Source of the DNA: Ascidia mentula
Lineage: Eukaryota > Chordata > Ascidiacea > Phlebobranchia > Ascidiidae
Assembly: GCA_947561715.1 (NCBI GenBank)
Contig: OX387197.1
Location: 10,599,001 to 10,663,000, forward strand
DNA length: 64,000 nt
Direction: 5' to 3'
Each line of letters opens with the position of its first letter. Positions within the stretch are counted from its first letter, which is position 1. The notes under the pieces were generated by a model. The model made no database searches. It had not been told where the DNA came from and saw only the letters and a list, made by a program, of their open reading frames with translations. Positions 24,475-39,000 of the stretch are shown here, one piece after another. The position numbers were made by a program, and so were the translations under genes.

Positions 24475-27011
24475 TTGTTAAGAAGGCAGGCGACCAAACA
24501 GTGGAAAGTCGAACATCGCGGTTTTGAAATGCTGCGTAAAAGCCTAAATTATGACGCGGCCGCGCCAGCCAGGACGTCGCTCTCACCTACGCCCAGCAGG
24601 AAAACTTCAACCAACGAAAAACGAAAGATATCTCGGGTTCATCGTGGAAGGATGCACTTCCTGAATGATGCTGACGAGGTAGATTTATTTGAGTTATACC
24701 CTTACATCGTACTCACAAACTTTAAAACTGTTTACAATTATCTACGATATTAGATTATTAGCTACGCAATAAAAAAAACATTTCGCAGCCCGATCCAGTG
24801 GACCCTGTTTCGAAGTATGACTTTTTTATGGCAGCCTCCAGCGGTAAAATAAAGACAGTCCGAAAGTATCTGGATGACGGTGGTGACGTAAACGCAATGG
24901 ACTCGGTAAGTAACGGCAATATATACATTCGCTTCAGTACAAATGGTTGTTATGATGGCACATATAATCTCTTGTAAATTCTGCTACGGTATTCTCGGTA
25001 TTCCGCAACAAAATATAAAAACCAAAGCAGGCAAAACAAAACATTCTGTCTGGAACTTTTACGTACGAAGCAAATGCTTAGCAAATTTCAAAACAGTATA
25101 CGCCATCAATCATACACATTTTACAACACAGATAACTATATAATACAGACAAACAAGGTTAACAACATATCAAATTTTACTTAAAAAAAAATAAACACAA
25201 CTTACAGGCGTCTGCTAATCTAATCACTCGCCGTGTTGTCTTAACAGTGCCAAAGAACGGCTCTTCACCGGGCGTCTTTATACGAACAACAAGCAATCGC
25301 AGACCTTCTCCTACAACGTGGTGCCAACGTGAATAGCGCTGACAAGGTTGGTTCTTTATACAACATGTTTATCCAGAGAGCTGGTATCACTGTAAGCAAA
25401 CCGGTGCCTGATATGATAGACAGCCAAAAAATTTACATAGTTTTTGTAAAACATTTGCAAGTCATTGCGATTGTCAGGAAACCAGTAAAGTGATCGTTAA
25501 CATTTTATTCCACGTTACACAAAGGAGAACGTTACGCGTTAACTTTTATTAAACGTTACACAAAGGTGGAACGTTACGCTTTATCCCACTTGTAAAATTA
25601 TTTACATTTCTGAAAACAGCTTTTCAATACACCGTTACACTGGGCGTGCAGAGGAACGAAACTGGAAATGGTGCAACTACTGATGAGTTACAACGCCCAA
25701 GTTAACACAAGGGACAAGGTATAAATAAGAGTCGCTCCATAACATATCTAGACCTAGTGAAAGTAAATGGATGTGAGCACTGGAGAGGCTAAAACAAATC
25801 AATACCTAAATTTGTCTGCTCGTAATACACCATTTTGTTTCTCTTCAAGTGCAAACAGTGTTTTTGATTTATTTTCTTAAATCTACTATTTCCGCGTAAA
25901 AAAACACAACAAAGCCTGGGGAAAAATCTCCTTTCCTACGCATGTAGGAAAAGATGCGTGTTTCAAATGAATGTGAATTCCACATGGGTCGCATCAGGAC
26001 TGGCATATTACGTTCGCCGAAAGGCACGCCGGTTTTGTAAAACTATTTTTTCCATTAGCTTCGAAACGCGCCCTTGCATGTCGCGACGAGGGTGGGATTC
26101 GTGGAGTGCGTGGATTACTTGTTGGAATGCGGAGCCGACATCAACATGCGGGATAGCGAGGGCGACACGCCCATACACGACGCGGTGAGGTTGGGAAGGC
26201 CAAAAGTCGTTCGGTCGTTGATTCTACACGGAGCCGACATGGGCAGCAAAAACAAGGTGAAGTTTGTAAGAGATCGCCGTGTGACGACTGGCTTGCGTAA
26301 TAGGAACACATTTTGTTGCATGTTATGTCATAAGCGAGTAATATTTTGCACCAATATTTACACACAAATTTTTGCAACATCAGCTTTGTTTGTCTCTCGT
26401 TCCAAAATGTTCATGAATACCGGAGTTGAACATCGTGGCACGTTTTGTTTTCCCTACAGAATGGCAAGACTGCGGTTGACATGGTGCAGGTTTGGTACAA
26501 CAACACGAAGGAGGCTCTACTGAAGGCGGAGGAGGAAAGAGTCCGCAAAGGCATCAACGTAGAACGTCTTGCCGACGAAATGGACCTTGACTCAATCGAG
26601 AACGATTTTGAATTTTGTGCTTCCCTAACTGACGAAACCGCAAAAGAAATTCAAGAACCGTCAGATGACGTCACCCAAACCTCCCCAGTTGACAAAACAC
26701 CACAGAAAGAGGCCGCACCGGTTCAGCGTCCAGAAAAAGAAGAAAAAACAACAGCCACTACCACCACTGAAACTGAGACAACTTCCACGATCGATTCAGA
26801 AACCAAATCAAGTTCGATCAATGCTGATAAACCTCCAGTCCAGACCACTACAGAGCCACCGAAGTCCCTGAAATTCAATTTGCCCGTTACCAGTCAACCT
26901 TCCGTGGAGGAGATTGAGGAGATTATGTCTCCCTCCCTCGAGCAAAAAGAACAAGGACGGCTTGTACTTTACCACCGTCGTTCGATCAGTGCGACAGAAC
27001 CATTGATGTGA
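24475..27011 (+). CDS. ANKRD1-like: MARP-family ankyrin repeat protein (ANKRD1/2-like), 5' end unresolved
   Basis: Exons: 24475-24678, 24789-24905, 25248-25346, 25620-25718, 26059-26256 and 26460-27011, all phase 0, giving 422 residues from the first recognised exon. That exon starts after a good acceptor (TTTGCCTAG), so an upstream exon with the ATG is likely; an in-frame Met lies at 24529. About five ankyrin repeats begin at [12 protein letters not shown]. Two middle exons are exactly 99 bases, one repeat each. [13 protein letters not shown] and GKTAVDMV match the conserved end of vertebrate CARP/Ankrd2 repeats. These proteins act in muscle, in the sarcomere and nucleus. The C-terminal roughly 140 residues, rich in Thr, Glu and Pro, extend well beyond vertebrate family members. 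Confidence 0.88.
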
Positions 27012-30000
27012 AACCCTGACAGAAATTGGAATAAAGCTCACACATATAATGACAACTTGTAATTTGCTGGGAAACAAGTCATGTGATCCCGACTTAGATG
27101 TTTTCAACCACAATATTGCTGTGCCGCCCAATATTGCCATTTGTATAACTGTGTAAGTGTATATGTTTGCGTAGGTTTTAGAACTTTATCCAACCTCTGG
27201 GTTGTGCTAGAGAGTGTTTATTTAAATCCATATCAAATTCTAAAGTTTTACGTTAAAATATTAGCAGAGAAGAGATAAATAAACTAATGATGTTTTCAAA
27301 AATGAACTGGTAATATACACCTGAATTTCAAGCATTTTTACTTGCAATCGCTTTGCAGTATTTGGCAAAATGGAGGCAAACTTGTGATTTATTTCTATGA
27401 AATCGTGTATTTTTACAACTTTGGCCGAAATTGCATGAGAAATGGACATTTTTATCTTTCTGTGCACAAGTTGAATAATATGCAGTATATGCAGGAAAAG
27501 TTTCGTGCTATACGAGTTATGTCAGTCGAAAAAACGAATATTTTAATGTTATTGCTTAGTTAATGCAAACAAGCAACACTTGGTATTATCGACCGATATC
27601 ACGTCAGACGGCCAATGAATCATTAGCGAATGACAGCTGGGACAAAAATTAGTTTATCAAGATCATAAAAAATTTATTTCTGAATCTGACCCAGCAAGCT
27701 TTGCAGGTTACTTTGTTTTACTTCAGGACGTATAACATTAGGATAGTCACGATAGAATCGCTGTAAAAAAAGTGTCACTTTTCTTTTAATTAGTCACTGC
27801 GTGGATTGGCATAAAGAAGTGTTTAAGATATTTTTTGGTCCGCGAAGGCCTTTGACGTTATTTAAGTGGACAAGAAACCCCCAACACAAGTAAACCTAAA
27901 CGTTTTTCACCAAAATTGACGTTCGATGTTTTTCACCTTGTTCTTCGCCTTTTTTGGGTTTGTGGCCCAAACACTAGACGGGCATATTCAGGTGATTTTG
28001 CTTGACGGCAATTAAATTCGTCAGAAGTATAATTTCATGGTTTTTTCACGTTTCCTATACGTTAATTTTTCGCCTAAACACGAGAAGCAAAACATGCAAC
28101 AAAATGGACAATTTTTGCATGAATATATGTTAAGTTACTTGCTTTACGTTGGAGGTAAAGTGCTGAAAGGTTGATTACAAATTATGCGTGGTGGAAGTCA
28201 CGATTTTCGGTTTTGTAGGCTTTAAAAATTTCAGTTGAAAACGTGATATATTTCATCCAGATTGGTCGAAGTCCAGCCAAGTTATATTTTTCACAGACGA
28301 GCGTCGACTATCGTTCAGCTAACGAAAATTTATCCTGAATCTGATTCGCAATGCTTAATCAAACAGGCGTTTATACGTGAGCCATGGTGTCGAAGCGCGA
28401 TATCTTTTATCGGCACCCTCGCCCATTCATACTTGCAAAGAGCAAACACACGCTTTAGAGCCAGATAAGAGAGTCGTTCCCTTGTAATCGAGTGCCGGGG
28501 CGTTCACTCCCAGTCAGCCAGGTGCAATGACTTGACGGTTAAGCGATCGAAAAGAAGCGTGCCTATGGTGTTGTTTACCGAGCACAACTCCTTCTAACAC
28601 CGTGGCAAGGCTACAGGTTCAAGTTGTTAGTTAGTACAAGGCGTTATTATGTGGTTGTGAGTTTTATGAAAGTTAAAGTTCAAATGCACATAAGCTAAAC
28701 TAGATATCATACTGGAGGTCTTTGCAAAACAAACGTTTCAAGTTTTTTTTTATAAGGTATAGGTTCACGATGTGGTGTTTGAACTGACAGTCAATGGTAC
28801 AACAGATGGCCCATATTAAAACCGCAGCATAAACATTTTGCCTCAGTCAGTTGTTGTTTTGTTGAATATTTCAGGAGAAAGAGCTTTCAATAAATCTCTT
28901 CAAAGTGTCGGAGCATCGTCTCAGAAATATTGTACGTAGAAACAAAAAAGTTCGCTGTATTTTTTACAAAGATTACTTCAAAATATATTCGCAAGTGCGC
29001 TCGATTGTCATTAATTTGCTATTTGTCCGCAATACCCCATAGTCTTGCCACACCTCGCTATTTTTAGCATAAGGGCGACGGTGCCACAAAGGAGCGGACG
29101 TTCACTGGCGAAAACGAGCCGAAGTCGTTGCGCAGCTGCGCAAGCGCGAATGTGCAATGCGATCTTGTTTGGCGAAGGTCACTTGATGTCAATTAAACCG
29201 GCGTCTGACCTTTGCGTGGTATAACACACCTTATTACGATAAAAGTGTTCAGAGCGTCCATGGTAGAATGACTTACAATCAAAGGAAATGTCTTGTGTGA
29301 TGCGTTTGAAAAATGCAAAAAATGAATGCTATTCACAACCACAAAATGATAACGATATCCTGCAACGAATCGTGCGTGAGACCCCCGCCAATGGGCGTCC
29401 GTAATGTGATGTATGTTGTTGGGAATTAAAGCTGACAAACATTTCTTCGCAACCTGGTGGTCATGGATGGACCACACGCGGCGTGAAGGTCCACTGCCCT
29501 GGACATTTATATGCGCTGCCGCGGATGTTGGATTCCTTCGCAAATACCCGGACATAAGGGTTGGTTGGAAAATTTGTCGGCATATGTGTGTTATGAAGGA
29601 TTGTTTTTAGTTTTACTCTTATAGTTGTGGTATAACAGTTTCCACTTGCAACAGTCAACAATGAGGTTACAGCTATAATTATGTATCATGTTTTCCTGGA
29701 AGTACGTGGACAGTCGTCGAGTCGTGTTGGCATTAGGCACGTTATCATTACTTGGTGAGAGTTGTATATTGGAATGTTACGAGGTCGTTCAAAGTGTGGA
29801 GAAACCGTTGTTGTGTAAACAATGATGAGCAACTATACGTATTCCGTCGAACTTACAATGACTGCGACGTCGGATGCCCGTATGATGATGTGGAGTGTCG
29901 GTGTCAATATTTGTTTCACATTTACTCACCCCGGGGTTATCTGACTTCTGCGATAATACAAACTTGCGTGCCTATAAAAGCATTCATTTGTGTGATAACT

Positions 30001-33000
30001 AAACCCATAATGCACTGAAAACATATTTACACTTCTCTCCAACCGAATAGATCATTAACGACAAGCGGATGTCAGTTTATCATGTTGTAGAGCCGCCTTA
30101 TTTCAACATTTACTATGTTATAGATATGGAAACAGATGTATATCGCCTTATTGTCCGACCAACCTGTACGATCAGTGTGCATTTTTCTACGTTTAGGAAA
30201 AGATAGCATTTTGCAATTTTTGTCACTTTGTCATCCGTGAAACGGAATTTCATGTTTGTTGCCAATGACATAACTAATAAGTTCGTTGGCACATTGCATG
30301 GTTCGGTACCAACCGGTTACGACGAGTTTACATTTCCGCGAAATGATGTACCTCGGTAACAGGAGCTAGAATTCGCGAAACCGCGCGACGTCAGCACATT
30401 GCATTTTAACCAAGTACAAAACTGATTGAACAACGTTTGTACTTTCGTTACAAGGGAGAGTTGACTAATATTTTCTTGTCGACGTGTGGGGTGCGCATAA
30501 AAAAATATTTGAAGTACCCTCATTACACATTTTCGATGGATCACAGTTTCGTATGAAAAAGCGTTAACTCGCCCTAAACCAACGAACACTAATAAATATG
30601 TGCTTTATCACGTAGCAATATATTTATGTCGAATTTCGATTGACTTGTACAGACATGCAGTACAGCGTTGGTAATTATCCAGCGGTTTAAAATTATTTTT
30701 AACTTCTAGCGCTGTAATAATAACACGGGAAGCGTTTTTTTTCACACTCTTCCAACTTTGCTTTCCTAAATTAATACAAAATGACTTGGCCTAGTTACGG
30801 TTGATTGCATATCATTTTTATTTATTTATTTAGCCTTACAGTGAAACGAAACCGTGAATAAATAATAATCCAGACTCCTGTGAGAAACATGGTAGGAACC
30901 ACGACCTTGCTAGTTATGCTTGGGTGAACATCAAACCGAAACGTCTTTTGTCGGCGTAATCAAACTTTTACTTCGGAAACGTTTTTGTCCTCGGTCGTCA
31001 CCAATTTGTACGCGTCAGTCACAGAGACAAGTGGCATCAGTTTAAGCCAGGTGATTTGGGCGATACAGGCTAAACAGAGTCCTTTAGTGCTGATATACAA
31101 TGGGCGAACATTGCGAAGCCTTTGACTGACGACGACCTCCCTGCTTGACAAATCAATTTAAAGCGACATTGAGGGTGTTTGTTTACTTAGAAGCGCCATA
31201 GGGAAGTGAGAGGCGCGCTCGGCGCATTAAAAATTCTCAATGTTATTTGGAGATTCTCGGCCTGTGTGACGGCTATTCCTCTTTCATTCGCAGGGTTCCT
31301 GCACAATGAGTGCGCGTTATTCATGTCAATAGCGCCCAGGAACGCAAATACTATTTTTGCTTTCCCTTTGCGTCATATAAAGCTTGTTCGAAGATCCACA
31401 ATCTCATTTCATGGTGTGAACTTTTAATGCCACCTAATGGCTGCCGCTGAGTGACGAAGCTTGGATGTGACATTGGAGTGAAAGTCCGTTTCACAACAAA
31501 GGCCATCTTGTTTCATCCCAACGCTGACTGACCTAGAAACGCGATATATTTAGCTACACTCTTTCGCATGTTTTTGTTTGTCAATTTTTTGTGCCATGGG
31601 AAGTATGTGTTATGTAAGGCATAAAAAGTCCTGTCGTAACTTCGAATGTAAGCATGGTTAAAGATTGCCTGTAGAAAAGAGACAGCAGTTGATTTATTCA
31701 ATCATTTCCATTTCTTATGGAGTTCGGTCCAAATAGATAAAAAAACATATAAACGCAATTGCTTAAAAGGAAAAAAATAAATCAACATTATTTTCAATCT
31801 TCCACGGCCCGGTTGAAGATGGGTTTGCTGCGACCAGTGTCAAAAGTAATTACGTTGCAGAACATGATCGGGATCGCACGCGACCAAGAGTCTCTGTGGA
31901 ATTCGGGTAAAATGAAACCGATCCAAATAAGCTCACGAAATATCAAGAAAATTTGAACGTTTGTGTCGCAACAGTCGATTGCAGAACGGTTCCGGTGCGT
32001 TATGGGGTTCGTTCAAAACCACTTTGTCAGCTTCCTGTACCGCATTTTTAGACGAGCCGAACTCTGTTTGCCGCCAATTAAATCTCGGTTCCGCGTAACC
32101 CGCATACATGTTGCTCACATAAGCTGGAGATTCGTTTGCGACGGCCCGCAACCAACGGTTCCGCGCTTCGGCAGCAGAACGTTGATCAACAATGGACGCT
32201 TTTGTGCCACGCGCTCGTGCAACAAACGCCACACCGCGACGGTGCCACCCTTTTAACTTAGGGTGCTGCAGTTATTATTTATACCAAAAGGTCGGTGACC
32301 TTGGCGGTTTATTGTGATTGTTGGAACTTTGATCGCACGCCAAACGTGGGCCTTCGGAGCAAAAATAGATTAAAAAGTCATTTAAAGTCTGTGTAATTAC
32401 TGCGTTATTTGAAAGTTTATCGGAACAATTTGTTAGCTGTAGATAACTCAAATTTCACGGACGACTTCGGACCTGCACGTCCAAATATGAGACCACCAAG
32501 GGTGCAGTTATAACATTTACCGCCCAACGTTCCACGCATTCGGCAGAATTTCAAATTGATGTGCTGATCACTTTATCAATTTCAAAAATGTAAACCCTAT
32601 TGCTGAAATTGTTGCGTGTTTGTTAAAAATGCTTATGCGAGATATGGAAAAATCGCACATTAGTTTAATCAGTATAAAACTCGTTGTTTGTCATGATAAT
32701 ATGGATGTGTAAACAAATGCCTGGAAACCCATGGGTTTCACACAGCCATGATGGGACATATTTTATTTGTACACTGTTTGTTCGCGTAAACTGTAGCCGG
32801 TTTCAAAAAGTGCCAATCGAAATGATTTACAACAATTATTCACTCACTTACATTAAGCACAGCCGCAAAACCGTTAAAAATATGTTTTTTTGTGCATTTT
32901 ATCGCCTACTAAATTAAGTTTGTTGCCGTTCAACAACCACTAAATTTAAATTAATGAATGGCTCGAAGTTACTGTGGTTGTTTTTACGGCGCCAAAGGTT

Positions 33001-36000
33001 CGTAATTAGGTTGTCTGTAAATCCCGCAATCCCGCTTATCTTTACCACAGGTATTATTTTGGCCCCTTCTCCAAACATCGGTTTGGAAGCGTGAAAGTTT
33101 TGCCTTGGGCGAAGGTTTGCGTTTTGTGCAGCATCAGGTATTTGGTGCGTGTAGTTGGAACCGAACAACTTATTGTTCTGAACATAAACGACTAATGACT
33201 GTAATTCAAAAAGGCAATTATGGTTTGCCCAAAAACTTCATGCTTAACAGAAAGTTTGGACAAAAAAAATTTTGTTTGAATTTTATTTCTATGAATATCG
33301 AAGGTTGCTTTTCGGAACCTTCGCTTAACTGGAACAACAGCTACATAGGAGCTGGTTTTGTTTGTCGTTCGCCCGAAACGAATGTGATGAAAGTTTTTAT
33401 TCATATTTAGCGACTGTGACGCACCAAACAAATTGCATATGTATGTGTAATAAATCCAACAACGCCACACACAGGTTTGTACAATTGAGCTTGGCAGGCG
33501 TAAAACTGCTTGCAGTGCCCAGTCAATATGAATGTTATAAAAGACTATAGTTATACTGTATTAATACTAGTACAGCAAATGATTTATTTACTGATAGAAA
33601 CGAAAAAACTATTGCACAGGTTTAAATACGACCAATTTAAGCTTTGAATTCTTTCCTGTACAGTGCAGCAGCCATGGGCGTCCGCAGGGAGGAGTGAAAT
33701 ACCGTTTCTAAAACGGCGATGGGACGATAATATTGCCCCCCCCTGCATTGTTTCCTGCGGACGCCCATGGCAGCAGCAACTTTAATTTTTAAACGTATTG
33801 TTTTAAAAAGTGTTCTTTTGTTAAAATATTGCAATGTCGTTATGGTATATACAACACGTTATCCACCCTTTGACCTACGGTTTACGCCCATGTCATTCTG
33901 CAGTAGTCCTCGCTTAATTTAATTTCTTTTCCATTTTTTCGAGGTTTATTTTTTCCAAGGGAAACAAATTTGAAATACGCATGCGATGTGTCCACCCTTT
34001 TTTCGTTACTACAATGGTATTTTGTGTAGGCATTTAAAATTTTATGCGATTTACGTCAACACTACTCATAGGTTGCATGGCAACCAAGCATGTTAAATAT
34101 TACTTCTCTAAAATCATTCTGCTTTGAAAGAAAATGCCCGAATTCCCTTTCTCACACTAAAATCCGAACGAGAATAAAATATTAATCGAAACATTGACGT
34201 TATCAGTGTCCTGTTAATCAGATATTGACAGCAACCCACGACGTGACTCGCAAATAAAAAGAGGGCGCTTGGGGTACAGTTAAGCTATTTCACTCGGGAC
34301 CAGCTAAATTATTTATTCGCTCTTGTACGTTTAATTGAGTTACATGGCCGCGTAATGGGATAAAGCGGTCTCAGTTTAGCAATGTCTACGCTCGATCGAG
34401 ATTACGAAGTTTCGAATTTGTTTCCGGTATTTCTTATCTCTGGTTAAATGTATCGGACTGTGAGGTGGTTGGGCGTGTGCCATGTTTGTGACGTGGAGTT
34501 TGTGATTTAAGGCAGTGTTTTCCAACAGCCTGTCTACATCAATTTTTACCGTTCCCTACTATATGTTATTTTTACATTAATGGATTTCCTTTATTAATGC
34601 GAAGTACATTCCAAGTTTTGCCTAGGTAAATTTTCTTTTTAATGGATATGTTCTTACAAAATTACCCGGCCGTGAATGTTATTTTGATTTTTTTTCCGCC
34701 CCGTAAGTGCAAAAAGGATGAGAACCCTTGGTTTAAATCTTCTCTCTCATCCTCAGCCAAGTCCTAATCCACACCTGTGGTTTAAATAACTTTTCACAGT
34801 CGGTGTCCATTGGGAGTTCAAGAACGCTGCTCAGAGAGTCGCCTCTCCAATTTGTTTCGTCGTTGTTAGACGGGCTGTGATTGGTGCACATTGGAAACGT
34901 ACAATACATAAATAACACCCGCTGGCGTCCACAAGGATCGAACAGTTTGTCAAGTCATTTCTGGCCCGGTCACATTTGTTGATACTGGTGACTCGTCAGC
35001 AAAATAAATGTCCCTTCTTGTTAACTTAGCCCCGTGTTTAAACCCACAAAGAAATAATCTTGCATCACCTTTGCGTAGTGGTCAAGCAAACAGTGATTCA
35101 TTCGCTTGCTGTTCTCTAAAGAAACGTGGAGTTCGTCTGACGAATGGATTGTTTGAAAACAATCGCCACGTGACCTCGGCGACAACAGAATAGAACAAAA
35201 CTCCTATTGAACACTTGTGTTGCTGGCTCTGATTCATCACTACGGGACTTTCCCTCTACATTTTCGGGCGGAAGCCCTTCCTACCAATCGTGATCACGTG
35301 TGCAGTCGTATTGGACTATATATCGATCAATCATTGTTGCGCGCCCGCCATCAAAACAACGACCACATATGTCATTTGGGTTGTTTCTGACAAGTTGGTT
35401 GCCTGGACTTGTAACAACAAATGTAGGGTTGCCAGTTCAACGCGAGTAGCCTCTAAAACCGTACAGTTCAGTTGCTGAAGAAAAAAATTGAGTATGAAAC
35501 TTTCAGCGTTTGCGGTTGTATTCTTATTGCATGATCTTGTGAGCTCGCTTGTTGTTCGGTGATATTTAAGCGCAACGTTAAAACAGCGTGCTTCTTCTTG
35601 GAGTGGCTGAATCATATCATAACCCTTGTACTCGGGTAATTCTAAACGGGCTTAACTACATAAGCCCCACTTTGACAGGAGTAAAAAATGAACATCGCAA
35701 TTTCCAGACATGAGTCAGCAACCGCTGTATTGTTGGAGTATGCACACATTTGTGTGGAGAGCGGCGGGTAGAAGGGTTTTACAGTGTTGTTGACTGCATA
35801 AATAAAATAAATGAAAACAACCTTTAAATGGTCTTTCCGCGACTTCGCTGGAGGTAAAGTAAAGGTACCTATGTGTTAATGTGTGTTCACAAACACAGTA
35901 AGAGGAGACACTCCCTATTACTAACAACAGATTCCACCTGACCTTCCTATGGTGTGGCACCTTAGAAGCTTTAAAGTTTACTCTGACGACATGAGTGTCA

Positions 36001-39000
36001 AGTACATAAAAAAATGCATAGTGCAAAATCATGTTGCTTTATATACAGTAAAGGTCACTGTCGTAAATTTGACATTTCGTGAATTGTAATATAGACTATT
36101 ATTAGTAGTTGGACAGTGGTGACTTGCATCACCTTAATTTTTTAATGAGGTAATCACACTTGACCGTTGAAGTCAGCAGAGTTATAACAGGATTAACGAA
36201 AGCGTAATTCAAACCTCAGTGTGTGCCGTCCTTTCAATCACTTTCTCATACATCTTTTTTTTCCTGCTTGCACTTGAAATTTGTCAAGGGCTGTCGCACG
36301 CACGGATAATTACCGCACAGTATAGACGAAACTCTTCGGTGTCGTTGTGACGTCACAATGCTTTGTCAGGAAAGAGGACTCTTCGCATTTCGCTTTGTGA
36401 AGTAAAAATACCGACGGTTTGGTTTATAAAAACAAATCGATCTCGACACTTAAAAATTAGAAGCAGATGTGCAGACCACCATGGTGAACTTATTCTAAAT
36501 AGAAATATAGAGAAAAGACGTATTTTTTCAGAAAGAAATTGACGTTTGCCATTTGAGTCGTAAGTAGTGGCAACGGCTATACAGTTATTATTGTAGAATA
36601 GTTTTGTTTTCTGACTGTTATGTACGATGAAAACGTGAAGGGAAGTTATATATATATAATGCCTTGGCGTAGTATTTGCTATTTTGAGCATATAAGAAGT
36701 AAATAGGCATACTGTTTCAGGAAAAATAGGTGTTTACTGGTTGATGACGCAGTGAATTAAAGAATTTTGAATCATTACAGTCATATTGGTCGATTTTGAA
36801 GACCATTAACTACGTCCAGGATTTTCAAAATGCCATTTTACGGGATGAATTGATTTTTTGTTTTTTTCTTGTACCACAAGCGCCATATAATTATCTATCA
36901 TCATTTGATGACAGTGAATATGTTTAGATGAAATAACTAAAAACGCAAATCGAAATAATCAGGTTTCTGAGCCGTGACATCAACATCATTTTATTTAATA
37001 CAAGCAAAAGACACCTGGAGGCTGGAAGAGAAAGTTGCATTCGTAATATATTTTCAGTCCTGTAGGGTTGGATTTATAGCGTAAGCCCCAGATTTGATGG
37101 ACATGCGTCCAAGTAATCGATGAGGAAGATTTGTTTTCTGAAGTTGAAGTTTAACGCTCAGCTGTATATATCCCAAAAGTATTTTGAACTTGAAAAAATG
37201 TATTCTGATTTTTTTTGTTTTTATGAAAATGTCAATTTCCTGCTGTTGACCAAAATTTTCCGTACTACCCACATAATGCACGCTGTGTGGCGTGGTTCGT
37301 TAACTGTGCAACCAAACTTAAAAGTAAACATACAGTAAGCCCTATAAGTACATTTTCTTTAGGTAAATCCAAAAACAAACCATTCCAACAATTGTCGCAA
37401 TATTTCAGTTTTGCAAATGTAATATGTTGATGGCCTTTGCAATGAAGCAATGCATCTGGTAATGTAGACGTTGCCCACTGGTCTAGAAAGGTGGAGCCAC
37501 GCACATAGTTTTGTCTGTTCCAAAAAGTTCATTCAGCCCACGTTATGATGGGGTTTGTGGGGCTTAATTGAATAAAATCGCTTAAATAGGATTAGCGTCG
37601 GCCCTGATTGCTTCCAAGAATGCAATACAAATATGTACAAATCCGGATATTTTAAGTAACCATATACAAAACCAACGGCGCCGTCTGGTCCGCTACGTGC
37701 TACCACGTTTGGTGTGAGCAAGTTCCCTACCTAATCCCGACTGTATGCGAATATTCAGTACAAATGCAGCCATTGCACATTTAAAAAAAATGATTGCTGT
37801 CGATAAAAAATTCATCACATGAGATAAAATCACTCGTCTAAGCGACATGTTTACAGTAAGTGGTTAAACGTTACGTTTATTGTATTGCAGACTTTGACAC
37901 AAAATACACGGGTGTGTTGTATAGGCGGTGACAACGCATCTTTCCGAATACTGAAGGATAATTTTCGGTATGGACGAATGCGAGTAAATTTAACACAGCA
38001 ACACGCCTAATTGAAGTCGCCAGAGTGGTAGCGAGTACTTCAACCAGGGCGATCAACCAGAAAAAACAGTGATCTGGTGCCAGCGGTGATCCGTTAAAAG
38101 TGTTGCCAAACCTCGTTTGTCTTGTTGACCTGCAGCACCACATTAGGATGAATGTTTATCTCTAAGCGGTTTCCTGCCCACGACCGCTGATGAAACGAAA
38201 GTGAAGAAATATTTTTCAACTGTACAGGTTGTTTGGGCTCACGTTTTGTTGACTCCGCCATGCTTGGTTAGATCCTTTGCCCACCAACCCATTGTCCGGA
38301 CGGATTTCGCAAGTCGTCCATGACGTCATCGAATTGCTGGGCCCGCGTGTGTGTAACCAGCGTACACGTCGATGCCCGTGAATGGGCGCTGACACTCGTG
38401 GACTTTAAAAACAGCCCGGTGCTTACATATTGTTATGATACGCCTGATCTTGCAGTTTCGCCGTATTTCCAAGGGGTTGCGCAGCTGCGTTGATGGACTA
38501 TCATAGGCGGGAGTAGGGTGCATTAAGGTCAGGTTACAATTGCGGATAGCCGACTGTTGCCTAGATTTGTGCAGTTGCCAGCTTTCATGGCGGTAATATC
38601 GTCGCAAGTTGAAGTTCTTAATGTTCAAAAATAGCCTCCACCATCGCTGTTTGCACAACTTAGGGTTGTGGTTTATTTGTTTAATGAGGTGTGAACACTT
38701 AAACGAAATCGCTGTAAACCACAGAGGAGGTTCCAACATGAACAGCAAATGCATTCTGGCTCTGCGTACTGCTGTCCTTATCTTTGTAAGTCGATAAGGT
38801 AAGAAGATTTGTCCAGAGCAAGATAAGGATTGGTGTGATGTCACATGGATGTGACATTTAAGTATGTGTGGTAAATGTGGCGGATCTGTTGATCACGTTT
38901 CCGCACCGAACGCTGGTGTTATCTACAACAAAATCGATGTCGCGGTTGAAATGGACTTTGGGGTACATGCGTCAGTTCGATTGAAAAAAAGGATATATTT

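Noticed and set aside
38180..38205. CTGATGAAACGAAA as a hammerhead core
   Set aside because: There is no room for stem II between the two boxes; a chance match.
38326..38844. 172-codon minus-strand open frame
   Set aside because: Composition looks random, no recognisable motif, no supporting splice structure.
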